From contig JAFQKV010000028.1 in assembly GCA_017414715.1 (NCBI GenBank), positions 1 through 33,726 of the forward strand: 33,726 nucleotides of DNA, read 5' to 3'. Below the pieces are notes generated by a model. That model worked only from the letters and a program-made list of their open reading frames with translations. It was not told the DNA's origin and searched no databases. Below are positions 1 through 8,631 of the stretch, piece by piece. The translations under genes were made by a program, and so were the position numbers. This DNA comes from Clostridia bacterium. GTDB taxonomy: Bacteria; Bacillota; Clostridia; Oscillospirales; QAMX01. The number at the start of each line of letters is the position of its first letter. The first letter of the stretch is position 1.

Positions 1-11
1 AGAAGGCAAAT

Positions 12-30
12 AAAAAGCCCCTTTAGGGGC
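12..30 (-). terminator. Rho-independent terminator reading leftward
   Basis: A GCCCCT/AGGGGC stem (17-30) has a run of five A immediately to its left on the plus strand. On the minus strand it therefore reads as a GC hairpin followed by TTTTT, a typical intrinsic terminator. It would end a minus-strand transcript arising from the hairpin-rich DNA at about 30-134 or further right. No minus-strand protein gene ends here. Confidence 0.7.
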
Positions 31-134
31 AGCCGGTGAAAGAGTTGCGGTTGGCAAACCTTTCGACGAGCCTATAGGCTCGGCCGGTCTTATGCCCTAA
101 GGGGGCAGTGCATACTACCGGCACGGCCGGTAGT
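31..134 (-). other. Hairpin-rich noncoding segment, possible small RNA or repeat
   Basis: There is no credible protein gene between the window start and 223. Three compact inverted repeats follow one another: a 14-bp perfect palindrome at 68-81 (GAGCCTATAGGCTC), TGCCC/GGGCA at 93-107, and a 9-bp stem with a 3-nt loop at 114-134 (ACTACCGGC/GCCGGTAGT). On the minus strand the series ends in the terminator at 12-30, so the layout fits a short structured RNA of about 120-150 nt or an interspersed repeat. I do not recognise an RNA family and see no clear minus-strand promoter to its right. Confidence 0.35.
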
Positions 135-162
135 TATGATTCTTTCGGAGCACAGACCTTCG

Positions 163-191
163 TTGCATTTTTCGGAAGGGAATGCTATAAT
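163..191 (+). promoter_or_regulatory. Sigma-A promoter for the transglutaminase-like gene
   Basis: A -35 box TTGCAT (163-168), a 17-bp spacer and a perfect -10 box TATAAT (186-191) lie just upstream of the gene at 223. Transcription would begin near 198, giving a leader of only about 25 nt. Confidence 0.75.
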
Positions 192-222
192 GGACGAAAT
201 CTGAGAGAAGCGGGTGCGGCAT

Positions 223-1575
223 ATGGGCAAATCCGGAAAAGCATATCTGATCATTATGGCGGTGCTGTTGGCACTTACGGTGATAACCAACAGCGACTGG
301 TGGGATAGCATCGGCACGGATCCGGGCGAATATTCCGAATCTGTGATCGTAACGGCCACGTCGGCTCCGACCCCGCGTCCGGTCACACCGACGAAAAAGC
401 CGGCAGCCACGGCAACAAAGAAGCCGGCAGCCACGGCGACATCCCGTCCCGCGACCCCGACGCCCCGTCCTGCGACTCCTACGCCCACACCGGTCCCGAA
501 GATCAACCTTTTTGAGGGATATTCCATCCCCCAGTCGCGCACCATGTATACGAAGCTCAATGCCGTTGAGCAGCACATCTACCGCGAGCTCCGGGCGGCG
601 GTGATGCAGGACAGCAATTCCTGCGTGATCCGGCAGGTACAATACAAAACCTATGCCGACAGTATCGGTCGCGCGTTGGAGGCACTGCAGATGGATTTTC
701 CGGAGTTTTTCTGGCTTTCCGGCAGATGGCAGTGGCAGGCAACGTATAAGGGAAGTGTGGGTGATATAACCGTCACCGTGAAATTCCGGGATTACTGGAA
801 TGACGGAAGCAATAAACGGCAGCGCATCGCGACGGTCATGAATCAGGCAAAGTCGGTGGCGAACGCCGCCATGCAGTACTCTACCCACTACGAGCGGCTG
901 AAATATATCCATGACTGGATCTGCCAGAATATCACATACAACGATGAAGCCTATGAAACAAGCGGCAGCGAGAACCGGCCGGCGGAGCATCAGATGGCCC
1001 ATTCGGCGTACGGCGTATTTGCAAAGAAAACGGCGGTCTGTCAGGGATATGCCATGGCCTATAAGCTCATCGCCAATATGTGCGGCTATGCCTGCGAGTA
1101 TGCAAGAGGCGAGGCCGGCGGGGACAGCCACGGATGGAACTATGTTACCCTCAACGGAAACAACTATTGGGTCGATGTGACCTGGGACGATGAGGACGGA
1201 AAGAAGGGCAGCGCCGCCTGCCGGTATACCTATTTTATGGTTTCCTCAAAGTACCTTTACCGGGATCATGCCGTCAATACGCAGCATTTTGCGGCTCCGG
1301 TGTGCAACGATGATTCCATGGATTACTTCAATCGGTACGGCTGCGATTTTGCCCAGTACGATTTTTCGGCGATCAATGCCAGCGTGAAACGGCAGGTCGC
1401 CATGGGTGACCTCGTGCATCTTCGGTTTGAAGACCGCCAGCTTATGGATTTGGCCGTGGAATATCTCTTCGGAAGTGCCGGACACTGGCGGCAGCTGGAG
1501 GTTGGCGACCGCAAAAACGTGACCTATTACCGCGACTATGACCAGCTTGTCATATCGATAAGAATTAACAGATGA
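223..1575 (+). CDS. Membrane-anchored transglutaminase-like protein
   Basis: Predicted cell-surface protein of 450 aa with a transglutaminase/protease-like domain. Residues about 8-22 form a hydrophobic signal-anchor. They are followed by a Pro/Thr/Lys-rich linker (about 46-93) with short repeats such as KKPAATAT and RPATPTP, then a globular domain. The transglutaminase core shows the Cys-His-Asp triad: C273 in AVCQGYA, H303 in DSHGWNYV and D318 in VDVTWDD. In bacteria this superfamily usually acts as peptidases or in surface remodelling rather than true cross-linking; the substrate here is unknown. I chose ATG 223, with purine-rich GAGAGAAG upstream (spacing about 12). A GTG at 214 is in frame but sits too close to that site. 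The gene is monocistronic, with its own promoter (163-191) and terminator (1583-1625). Confidence 0.85.
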   Translation: MGKSGKAYLIIMAVLLALTVITNSDWWDSIGTDPGEYSESVIVTATSAPTPRPVTPTKKPAATATKKPAATATSRPATPTPRPATPTPTPVPKINLFEGYSIPQSRTMYTKLNAVEQHIYRELRAAVMQDSNSCVIRQVQYKTYADSIGRALEALQMDFPEFFWLSGRWQWQATYKGSVGDITVTVKFRDYWNDGSNKRQRIATVMNQAKSVANAAMQYSTHYERLKYIHDWICQNITYNDEAYETSGSENRPAEHQMAHSAYGVFAKKTAVCQGYAMAYKLIANMCGYACEYARGEAGGDSHGWNYVTLNGNNYWVDVTWDDEDGKKGSAACRYTYFMVSSKYLYRDHAVNTQHFAAPVCNDDSMDYFNRYGCDFAQYDFSAINASVKRQVAMGDLVHLRFEDRQLMDLAVEYLFGSAGHWRQLEVGDRKNVTYYRDYDQLVISIRINR

Positions 1576-1582
1576 AGATATT

Positions 1583-1625
1583 CGCGCCCTTCGGAGAAGT
1601 CCGGAGGGCGCGGTTCTGTTTTTTT
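1583..1625 (+). terminator. Rho-independent terminator after the transglutaminase-like gene
   Basis: A 12-bp stem CGCGCCCTTCGG / CCGGAGGGCGCG (one G-U pair) encloses a 6-nt loop. A run of seven T follows a few bases after the stem. It lies just after the stop codon at 1575 and separates this gene from miaB. Confidence 0.85.
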
Positions 1626-1655
1626 GGGACAAAATGATTTTTCTCCCGGATACGG

Positions 1656-1684
1656 TTGCGAAAAGAGAAAAAATTTGATAAAAT
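1656..1684 (+). promoter_or_regulatory. Sigma-A promoter for the miaB-mutS-mutL-miaA operon
   Basis: The -35 box TTGCGA (1656-1661), a 17-bp spacer and the -10 box TAAAAT (1679-1684) lie about 40 bp before the miaB start. No other promoter is evident before miaA, so this probably drives the whole operon. Confidence 0.65.
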
Positions 1685-1723
1685 AAACAGAGAATTTGCC
1701 TATACTGGGAAAAGAGAAGAAGC

Positions 1724-3127
1724 ATGAGTGCCGAACGTTTAAAATATACCGAAATTGCGGACGCATTGGCGGCCGAAGAGGCTGTTTATCAGCGGCTTGC
1801 CTCCATTTCCGGGATGCATTATGCCTTTGTGGATACCTACGGCTGCCAGCAGAACGAGGCGGACAGCGAATTTATCCGCGCCTGTGCTCTGCGCATGGGA
1901 TATACCCTCACTGACGACCCCATGCAGGCGGAGCTCATCGTGGTCAACACCTGTGCCGTGCGGGATCATGCCGAGCGGCGGGTGCTGGGAAACGTGGGAG
2001 CCATGAGCCGCGCAAAGCGGGAGCATCCCGACCTCATCATCGTTGTTGCGGGCTGCATGGCAAGCCGCCCGGAGGTGCAGGAACGCCTAAAAAAGAGCTT
2101 CCCCTACGTTCGCGTCGTTATGTCCACCAACAACCTGCACCGCCTTGCCGAGGATGTATGGCAGGCTATGTCTACGGGCAAACGCGTCTACGATACCGAC
2201 AATTCCTGTGACCGCGTGGTGGAGGAGTTGCCCCGTGACCGGGACCGTTCCCTGCGGGCATGGGTGCCCATCATGTACGGCTGCAACAATTTCTGCACCT
2301 ACTGCATCGTTCCCTACGTGCGGGGCAGGGAGCGCAGCCGCCTGCCGGAGGATGTCGTCCGCGAGGCGGAGGAGCGCATCGCTGCAGGTGCAAAAGAGAT
2401 CGTTCTGCTGGGGCAGAACGTCAACTCCTACGGCAAGGATCTGGATATCTGTTATGATTTTTCCGATCTTCTTGCGGCGATCGCCTCCCTTCCGGGGGAT
2501 TTTCGTCTGCGTTTTGTTACCTCGCATCCCAAGGATGCCTCCCGCCGCCTGATCGATACCATGGCAGCATATCCGAAAATCTCGCCGGCGCTGCATCTGC
2601 CCTTCCAGTCGGGCAGCGACCGGGTGCTTAAAGAAATGAACCGCGGCTATACCGCGGAGGAATACCTCGCGATCATCGACTATGCCCGGGAGAAGATCCC
2701 GGAGATCGTACTGACCGCCGATGTCATCGTCGGATTTCCCGGTGAGACGGCGGAGGATTTTGAAAAGACCTACGAGCTGGTGGAGCGGGTGGGCTTTGAG
2801 AGCCTCTTCACCTTTATTTTCTCCCCCCGGGAGGGGACCCGCGCAGCAAAAATGGAGGATCCTATTCCCGCAGAGGAAAAATCCCGCTGGTTTGACCGGC
2901 TTATCGAGCTGCAGGGACACATCTCCTGCGAGCTGCACGAGGCGCAGGTGGGCAAGGAGTTTGAAGTGCTCATAGAAGGGCCCTATCACGGACGGCAGGG
3001 CGGCACCGCCGCCCGCACCCCGGGAAACCGGCTGGTGCTGCTCCCGGGTGTGCATACCCCGGGCGAAACGCTCCGGGTACGCATTACCGGCGCGACCATG
3101 AGCGCCCTCATCGGAGAGACCATCTGA
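1724..3127 (+). CDS. miaB: tRNA-2-methylthio-N6-dimethylallyladenosine synthase MiaB
   Basis: Radical-SAM methylthiotransferase that converts i6A37 to ms2i6A37 in tRNAs reading UNN codons, using two [4Fe-4S] clusters. At 467 aa the length is usual. The N-terminal methylthiotransferase domain carries the cluster cysteines C41 (YGCQQNEAD), C77 (VNTCAVRDHA) and C111 (VAGCMASR). The radical-SAM motif CxxxCxxC is C187, C191, C194 (YGCNNFCTYCIVPYVRGRE). A TRAM RNA-binding domain occupies about the last 65 residues. RBS-like GAGAAGAAG precedes ATG 1724. It is first in an operon with mutS, mutL and miaA; miaA makes the i6A substrate for this enzyme, so both steps of one tRNA modification flank the mismatch-repair pair. 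The related paralogues MtaB and RimO are less likely, given the sequence and the miaA neighbour. Confidence 0.96.
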   Translation: MSAERLKYTEIADALAAEEAVYQRLASISGMHYAFVDTYGCQQNEADSEFIRACALRMGYTLTDDPMQAELIVVNTCAVRDHAERRVLGNVGAMSRAKREHPDLIIVVAGCMASRPEVQERLKKSFPYVRVVMSTNNLHRLAEDVWQAMSTGKRVYDTDNSCDRVVEELPRDRDRSLRAWVPIMYGCNNFCTYCIVPYVRGRERSRLPEDVVREAEERIAAGAKEIVLLGQNVNSYGKDLDICYDFSDLLAAIASLPGDFRLRFVTSHPKDASRRLIDTMAAYPKISPALHLPFQSGSDRVLKEMNRGYTAEEYLAIIDYAREKIPEIVLTADVIVGFPGETAEDFEKTYELVERVGFESLFTFIFSPREGTRAAKMEDPIPAEEKSRWFDRLIELQGHISCELHEAQVGKEFEVLIEGPYHGRQGGTAARTPGNRLVLLPGVHTPGETLRVRITGATMSALIGETI

Positions 3128-3148
3128 CTTAAAAAAGGAGTGACTGCA

Positions 3149-5758
3149 ATGGCCGGCTTTACCCCCATGATGCAGCAATATCTGGATATCAAGGAGCAGT
3201 ATCCCGACACCCTGCTCTTCTACCGTCTCGGCGATTTTTACGAGATGTTCTTTGACGATGCAAAGCTTGCCTCCAAGGAACTGCAGCTTACCCTTACCGG
3301 ACGCGACTGCGGTCAGCCGGAGCGCGCGCCCATGTGCGGCGTGCCTTATCACGCCTGCGAGGCCTACATTGCCCGGCTGGTCAAGCGGGGATACAAGGTG
3401 GCCATCTGTGAGCAGATCGAGGACCCGGCAAAAGCCGTGGGACTGGTCAAGCGGGACATCGTTCGCATCATCACCCCCGGCACGGTGCTGGAGGGCTCCA
3501 TGCTGGAGGAGAAGCAGAACAACTTTCTGGCAAGCCTTTATCTGGATGATCGGGGCGGTGCCGTCTGCTTTGCGGATGCATCAACAGGTGCGGCCTACGC
3601 CTGCTTTGCGGAAGGCGGCGGGGCGGCGGAGCATCTGCGGGATGAGATCGCCCGCTATGCCCCCCGGGAGATCCTGCAGAACTCTGCGGCGGCGGAATCT
3701 CCCGTCCTGCGGAAATATTTTGAGGATCGCTCGGATGTCAAGCCCGAGATCCGCCCGGCGGAGGACTTTGATGAGGAGGATGCCCGGGCGCGGGTGAGTG
3801 CCCGCTTCGGCGCGGAGCTTTGTGAACCGGGACGGACGGATACGCGCATCCTGCAGGCGGCAGGGGCACTGCTTGCCTACCTGCAGCTGACGCAGAAGGG
3901 CGCGATGGAGCAGCTCAACCATCTGTCCGTGTATGCCCGGGACAGTTTTCTGACGCTGGACGTTACCGCCCGCCGCAATCTGGAACTTTCGGAGACCATG
4001 ATGCGCCGGGAGCACCGGGGAAGTCTTCTCTGGGTGCTGGACAAGACCAGGACCGCCATGGGCGGCCGCCTGATGGCCCGCTGGGTGGAAAGCCCGCTGA
4101 CCAATCCCGCCGCCATCCTGCGCAGACACGCGGCGGTGGAGGAGATGTTTGAAAATACCGTTGCCCGCAAGGAGGCCGCCGAGGTGCTCAAGGGCATCTA
4201 CGATATGGAGCGCCTGACCAGCCGCATCGTGTACGGCTCGGCCAACGCAAGGGATCTGCTGTCCCTGCGGGATGCGCTGGCGCAGCTGCCCGCCCTGCGG
4301 GAGCAGCTTTCCCGCCTGCAGGCACCGCTGTGGCAGGATCTTTACGCACGCATCGATCCGCTGGAGAGCCTCTGCGCCCATATCCGGGATGCCATCCGTG
4401 AGGATCCGCTGCCGGCGATCACCGTCCGTGAGGGTGAAATGATCCGCCCGGGCTACAGTGAGGAGGTCGACCGCCTGCGGGGGCTTCTGAAGGGAAGCAC
4501 CGATCTCATGGCGGAGATCGAGAGCCGGGAGCGTGAACGCACCGGTATCCGCACCCTCAAGGTGAGTTACAACAAGGTTTTTGGCTATTATATCGATATT
4601 TCCAAGTCCTTCCTTGACAAGGTGCCGCCGGAATACGTCCGCAAGCAGACGCTGGTCAACAACGAGCGCTTTATCACCCAGGAGCTCAAGGATCTGGAAA
4701 ACGAGGTCTTCAACGCCAAGGATCGTATCAATGATCTGGAATACGAGCTCTTTGATGCTGTGCGCCGCGAGGCGGCGGATGCGGTGCTCGCACTGCAGGA
4801 ATCGGCGGCGGCGGTGGCGGAGACGGACGTGCTCGTCTCCCTTGCCGAGGTCGCCCGCGAGAACAATTACGTGCGTCCGGATATCGATATGTCCGATACC
4901 CTTTCCGTCACCGGCGGACGGCATCCCGTGGTGGAAAAGCTTCTGAAGGGAAGCCGCTTTGTGCCAAACGATGCGCTGCTTGACTGCCGTGACAACCGCG
5001 TTGCGGTCATCACCGGCCCCAATATGGCGGGTAAATCCACCTACATGCGGCAGATCGCTCTGACGGTCATCATGGCGCAGATGGGCGGCTTCGTGCCCGC
5101 CCAGAGCGCCCGTATCGGCGTGGTGGACCGCATTTTCACCCGCATCGGTGCCTCCGACGATATGGCTGCCGGTCAGTCCACCTTCATGGTGGAGATGGTG
5201 GAGGTGGCAAATATCCTCCGGGAGGCCACATCCCGCAGTCTCATCATCCTCGACGAGATCGGCCGCGGCACGTCGACCTACGACGGCATGAGCATCGCCC
5301 GGGCGGTGCTGGAGTACACGGCCGATAAAAAGCGCCTTGGCGCAAAGACCGTCTTTGCCACCCATTATCACGAGCTGACCGCGCTGGAGGCCACGGTGCC
5401 CGGCGTGAAGAACTATAATATCACCGTTAAAAAGCGGGGCGACGATATCACCTTCCTGCGCAAGATCGTCCGCGGCGGTGCAGACCGAAGCTACGGCGTA
5501 GAGGTTGCAAAGCTTGCGGGTATCCCGAACGCCGTGATCAACCGCGCAAGGGAGATACTTGCGGAGCTGGATGCCGGACGCGGGGCGGAGCCGGCGGCAT
5601 ATGCGCCTGCGGAGCCCGGTCTGCAGACAGGACTTTCCGGCGGCGAGGCCGAGGCCCTCTGCCGGGAGATCGCCGCCCTGGAGGCGGATACCCTGACCCC
5701 CATTGAAGCACTCAACCTCATCTATCAGCTGGCCGAGAAGGCAAAGCAGATCGGATAA
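3149..5758 (+). CDS. mutS: DNA mismatch repair protein MutS
   Basis: MutS recognises mispaired or unpaired bases and, as an ATP-driven sliding clamp, recruits MutL. The protein has 869 aa, typical for MutS1. The mismatch-reading F-x-E motif is at residues 30-32 (GDFYEMFFDD). Connector, lever and clamp domains fill the middle. The ABC-type ATPase has Walker A GPNMAGKS at 623-630, Walker B LIILDEIGRGTSTYDG and the ATHYHEL histidine. The C-terminal helix-turn-helix dimerisation segment is present. ATG 3149 is preceded by AAAAAAGGAG at 8-nt spacing. The in-frame GTG at 3140 overlaps that ribosome binding site and is rejected. It lies 21 nt after miaB and 13 nt before mutL. Confidence 0.97.
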   Translation: MAGFTPMMQQYLDIKEQYPDTLLFYRLGDFYEMFFDDAKLASKELQLTLTGRDCGQPERAPMCGVPYHACEAYIARLVKRGYKVAICEQIEDPAKAVGLVKRDIVRIITPGTVLEGSMLEEKQNNFLASLYLDDRGGAVCFADASTGAAYACFAEGGGAAEHLRDEIARYAPREILQNSAAAESPVLRKYFEDRSDVKPEIRPAEDFDEEDARARVSARFGAELCEPGRTDTRILQAAGALLAYLQLTQKGAMEQLNHLSVYARDSFLTLDVTARRNLELSETMMRREHRGSLLWVLDKTRTAMGGRLMARWVESPLTNPAAILRRHAAVEEMFENTVARKEAAEVLKGIYDMERLTSRIVYGSANARDLLSLRDALAQLPALREQLSRLQAPLWQDLYARIDPLESLCAHIRDAIREDPLPAITVREGEMIRPGYSEEVDRLRGLLKGSTDLMAEIESRERERTGIRTLKVSYNKVFGYYIDISKSFLDKVPPEYVRKQTLVNNERFITQELKDLENEVFNAKDRINDLEYELFDAVRREAADAVLALQESAAAVAETDVLVSLAEVARENNYVRPDIDMSDTLSVTGGRHPVVEKLLKGSRFVPNDALLDCRDNRVAVITGPNMAGKSTYMRQIALTVIMAQMGGFVPAQSARIGVVDRIFTRIGASDDMAAGQSTFMVEMVEVANILREATSRSLIILDEIGRGTSTYDGMSIARAVLEYTADKKRLGAKTVFATHYHELTALEATVPGVKNYNITVKKRGDDITFLRKIVRGGADRSYGVEVAKLAGIPNAVINRAREILAELDAGRGAEPAAYAPAEPGLQTGLSGGEAEALCREIAALEADTLTPIEALNLIYQLAEKAKQIG

Positions 5759-5771
5759 GAAAGGAAAAACC

Positions 5772-7664
5772 ATGCCGAGGATCGAAAAACTTTCCCCCCA
5801 TCTTGCGGATCTGATCGCAGCGGGCGAGGTGGTGGAACGCCCTGCCTCCGTGGTCAAGGAGCTGGTGGAAAATGCCATCGACGCCGGGGCGAAGGCCGTC
5901 ACGGTGGAGCTTGTACGCGGCGGAATGGAGGAGATTGCCGTTACCGACGACGGCTGCGGCATGTCCCGCGAGGATGCCCGCACCGCCTTTCTGCGCCATG
6001 CGACGAGCAAGCTGAAGTCCGAGCGCGACCTTGCGGCTATCGGTACTCTCGGCTTCCGCGGCGAGGCGCTTGCCGCCATTTCCGCCGTTTCCCGGGTGGA
6101 GCTGACCACCTGCGAGACGGGGGCGGAGCTCGGCACGTTTCTCTATCTCGAGGCCGGCGAGGTCTCCGAGGAGGAAGAGGTGGGATGTCCGGAGGGTACG
6201 ACCATCCGCATCCGCGAGCTTTTCTACAACACCCCGGCCCGTCTGAAATTTGTCAAAAAGGATGCCTCCGAGGGCTCTTATGCCTCTGCGGCGGCGGAAA
6301 AGTGCGCCCTTGCCCATCCGGAGGTGGCGGTGACCCTCATCCGTGAAGGGGTGGAGATCTTCCGTACCCCGGGCGACGGGGATCTCTATTCCTGCCTGTA
6401 CTGCCTGTACGGCGCGGACTTTGCCAAGGGACTTCTGCCTGTGGAATACACCTTTGAAAGTGCCTCGGTTCACGGCTTTGTTACCCGGCCGGAGAAGGCG
6501 CGGGGCAACCGCACTATGCAGAATTTCTTTGTCAACAACCGCCCGGTCAAAAACCGGATGCTTTCGGTCGCCATCGAGGAGGCCTGCCGCGGAAACATTA
6601 TGGTGGGCAAATTCCCCTCCTGCTTCCTTTATTTGGAGACCGATCCTGCGGCGGTGGATGTCAACGTCCATCCCACCAAGAGCGAAGTGAAATTCGCCGC
6701 CGAAAAGCACGTCTTTGACTGCCTCTATTTCGGTGTGAAGACCGCCATACGCCGTCCGGAGGAAAAGCCTGCGGCAACCTTTATCATGTCCGAGGCCGCG
6801 CCGACCGCCTCTCCCCAGACCCTTGCGGAGGCCGTACGGCCTGCGGAGGAAAAGAAAGCGCCCATAGAGCAGAGCTTTGCACCTCCACCGGAGCGGAGAG
6901 AGCCTGTGCGGCAGAGCTTTACGCCTCCATCGGTCGCGTCCCATACGGCGGTGTTTTCCCAACAGCCGCCTCTCCGCTATGAGACCGCACAGCCTGCGGC
7001 AAAGCCCGTACCGCAGCCGGTGGAGGTTAAGCCGACGGAACAGCAGACAACCGAAACCCCGACGGCGCCTGCGCAGAGCTTTGCGGAGCGGGAATTCCGT
7101 ATCATCGGCGAGTTTGCGCGGCTCTACATTCTTGTGGAGTGCGGCGATGAGCTCATTGTGGTGGACAAGCACGCGGTACACGAGCGCATGCTTTATGAAA
7201 AACTGAAAACGCAGAAAAGCGACGCCTCTGCCCAGGTGCTGCTCAAGCCTGTGGTGGTCAATCTCTCCGGCGAGGATATGGCGATCTATGAAGAAAATGC
7301 TCCCCTCTTTGCGGCGGTGGGCTTTGAAACGGAAGTTTTCGGCGAGATGAGCATCGTCGTCCGCTCCCTGCCGCTGGCGCTGGAGCGGGAGGATGCTGTG
7401 CCCGCCGTGACGGAGATGCTCAACGCCATGGCCTCCCGTCGGGATGCCATGGAGGAGCGCCGCGACAAGGTGCTGCATACCGTGGCCTGCCGGGCGGCGC
7501 TGAAGGCAGGACATAAAAACGCCCTGCCGGAGCTGGAGGTGCTGGTGCGGCACGCCCTCTTTGACCCTGCCATTCGCTACTGCCCCCATGGGCGTCCGGT
7601 GAAATGGAGCCTTGACACCAGAGAACTGGAAAAACGCTTCGGAAGAAGCGGAAATCTCGCATGA
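5772..7664 (+). CDS. mutL: DNA mismatch repair protein MutL (endonuclease type)
   Basis: GHKL ATPase that couples MutS mismatch recognition to strand incision. The protein has 630 aa. The N-terminal Bergerat fold shows E33/N34 (ELVENAIDAGA), DDGCGM and the TLGFRGEAL ATP-lid motif. The middle, about 335-435, is a Pro/Gln/Ala-rich linker with a duplicated phrase (QSFAPP and QSFTPP). The C-terminal dimerisation domain has the metal-dependent nicking motif in the form DKHAVHE (465-471), with Lys in place of the usual Gln of DQHA(x)2E, plus ACRAALKAG and CPHGRP. This marks it as the endonuclease-proficient MutL of organisms without MutH. AAGAAAGGAAA precedes ATG 5772. The stop overlaps the miaA start (ATGA), implying translational coupling. 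Confidence 0.97.
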   Translation: MPRIEKLSPHLADLIAAGEVVERPASVVKELVENAIDAGAKAVTVELVRGGMEEIAVTDDGCGMSREDARTAFLRHATSKLKSERDLAAIGTLGFRGEALAAISAVSRVELTTCETGAELGTFLYLEAGEVSEEEEVGCPEGTTIRIRELFYNTPARLKFVKKDASEGSYASAAAEKCALAHPEVAVTLIREGVEIFRTPGDGDLYSCLYCLYGADFAKGLLPVEYTFESASVHGFVTRPEKARGNRTMQNFFVNNRPVKNRMLSVAIEEACRGNIMVGKFPSCFLYLETDPAAVDVNVHPTKSEVKFAAEKHVFDCLYFGVKTAIRRPEEKPAATFIMSEAAPTASPQTLAEAVRPAEEKKAPIEQSFAPPPERREPVRQSFTPPSVASHTAVFSQQPPLRYETAQPAAKPVPQPVEVKPTEQQTTETPTAPAQSFAEREFRIIGEFARLYILVECGDELIVVDKHAVHERMLYEKLKTQKSDASAQVLLKPVVVNLSGEDMAIYEENAPLFAAVGFETEVFGEMSIVVRSLPLALEREDAVPAVTEMLNAMASRRDAMEERRDKVLHTVACRAALKAGHKNALPELEVLVRHALFDPAIRYCPHGRPVKWSLDTRELEKRFGRSGNLA

Positions 7665-8605
7665 GCGCGCCGAAGATCATTGCGGTGCTGGGGCCCACGG
7701 CCTCCGGAAAGACCTCTCTGGCGGTGGAGCTTTGCCGCCGTCTCGGGGGCGAGGCGGTATCCTGTGATTCCATGCAGATCTACCGCGATATGAACATCGG
7801 CACCGCAAAGCCCACGGCGGAGGAGATGCAGGGTATCCCGCACCATATGCTGGATATTTGTGCGCCGGAGGAGGATTATTCCGTGGCCCGGTACGTCCGG
7901 GAGGCGGAGGAATGTATCGGGGATATTCTTTCCCGGTGCAAGGTGCCCGTCATCGTCGGCGGCACGGGGCTGTATGCCGATTCACTCATCTCCGGCCTTA
8001 CCTTTGCGGAACGGCAGGAGGATATGGAGCTGCGGCGCAGGCTCACCGCCCGGTATGAGGCCGAGGGCGGCGAGGCGATGCACGCAGAGCTTGCGGAAAT
8101 CGATCCGACGGCAGCGGCACGTCTGCATCCCAATGACGGACGGCGCATCATCCGCGCGCTCGAGATCTATGCCCTCACCGGCGAGACCATTACCGAGCAT
8201 GACCGGAAAACGCGGGAAACGCCCGACCGTTTTGATGCCCTGCGGCTGGTTCTTTCCCCCGAGCCGAGGGAAATGCTCTACAGCCGTATTGACAAAAGGG
8301 TGGATTCCATGCTGGAGGAGGGACTTCTCTCCGAGGTGGAGGAGCTGCTTGCCCGCGGGCTTTCCCCGGAATGTACCGCGCTGCAGGCCATCGGCTACAA
8401 GGAGTTTGTGGGGGCACTGCGGGGCGAATGTACCGTTGCGGAGGCAGCGGAGGAGCTCAAGCGCGCCACACGCCGGTATGCCAAGCGGCAGTTGACGTGG
8501 TTTCGCAGAAATCCGTCAGCGCAGTTTCTGTCCTATACGGACGCGGCCGGCTTTGCTGCCTGTACCGACCGGGCGGAGGAGCTCGCCCGGATGCATTTGA
8601 AGTAA
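7661..8605 (+). CDS. miaA: tRNA dimethylallyltransferase MiaA
   Basis: Transfers a dimethylallyl group from DMAPP to N6 of A37 in tRNAs with A36, making i6A, the substrate of MiaB. The protein has 314 aa, normal length. Motifs seen are the P-loop GPTASGKT at 11-18, SCDSMQIYRDMNIGTAKPT (about 34-52, with the catalytic Asp and Thr region), GGTGLYADSL (DMAPP/tRNA binding) and the C-terminal YAKRQLTWFRRNP signature. The start overlaps the mutL stop by 4 nt. It is the last gene of the operon. The downstream insertion-sequence relic and the terminator at 8766-8804 close the unit. In many Firmicutes hfq follows miaA; it is absent here. Confidence 0.96.
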   Translation: MSAPKIIAVLGPTASGKTSLAVELCRRLGGEAVSCDSMQIYRDMNIGTAKPTAEEMQGIPHHMLDICAPEEDYSVARYVREAEECIGDILSRCKVPVIVGGTGLYADSLISGLTFAERQEDMELRRRLTARYEAEGGEAMHAELAEIDPTAAARLHPNDGRRIIRALEIYALTGETITEHDRKTRETPDRFDALRLVLSPEPREMLYSRIDKRVDSMLEEGLLSEVEELLARGLSPECTALQAIGYKEFVGALRGECTVAEAAEELKRATRRYAKRQLTWFRRNPSAQFLSYTDAAGFAACTDRAEELARMHLK

Positions 8606-8631
8606 ACTGCAAAAGAAAACCACACGACTAT

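Noticed and set aside
397..490. CRISPR-like repeat
   Set aside because: The repeats are tandem without spacers, in frame, and encode a Pro/Thr linker.
3140..3148. GTG start for mutS
   Set aside because: It overlaps the AAGGAG ribosome binding site that serves ATG 3149.
3581..6136. 851-codon open frame antisense to mutS and mutL
   Set aside because: It spans two well-supported genes, has no protein-family features, and is explained by GC-rich codon usage.
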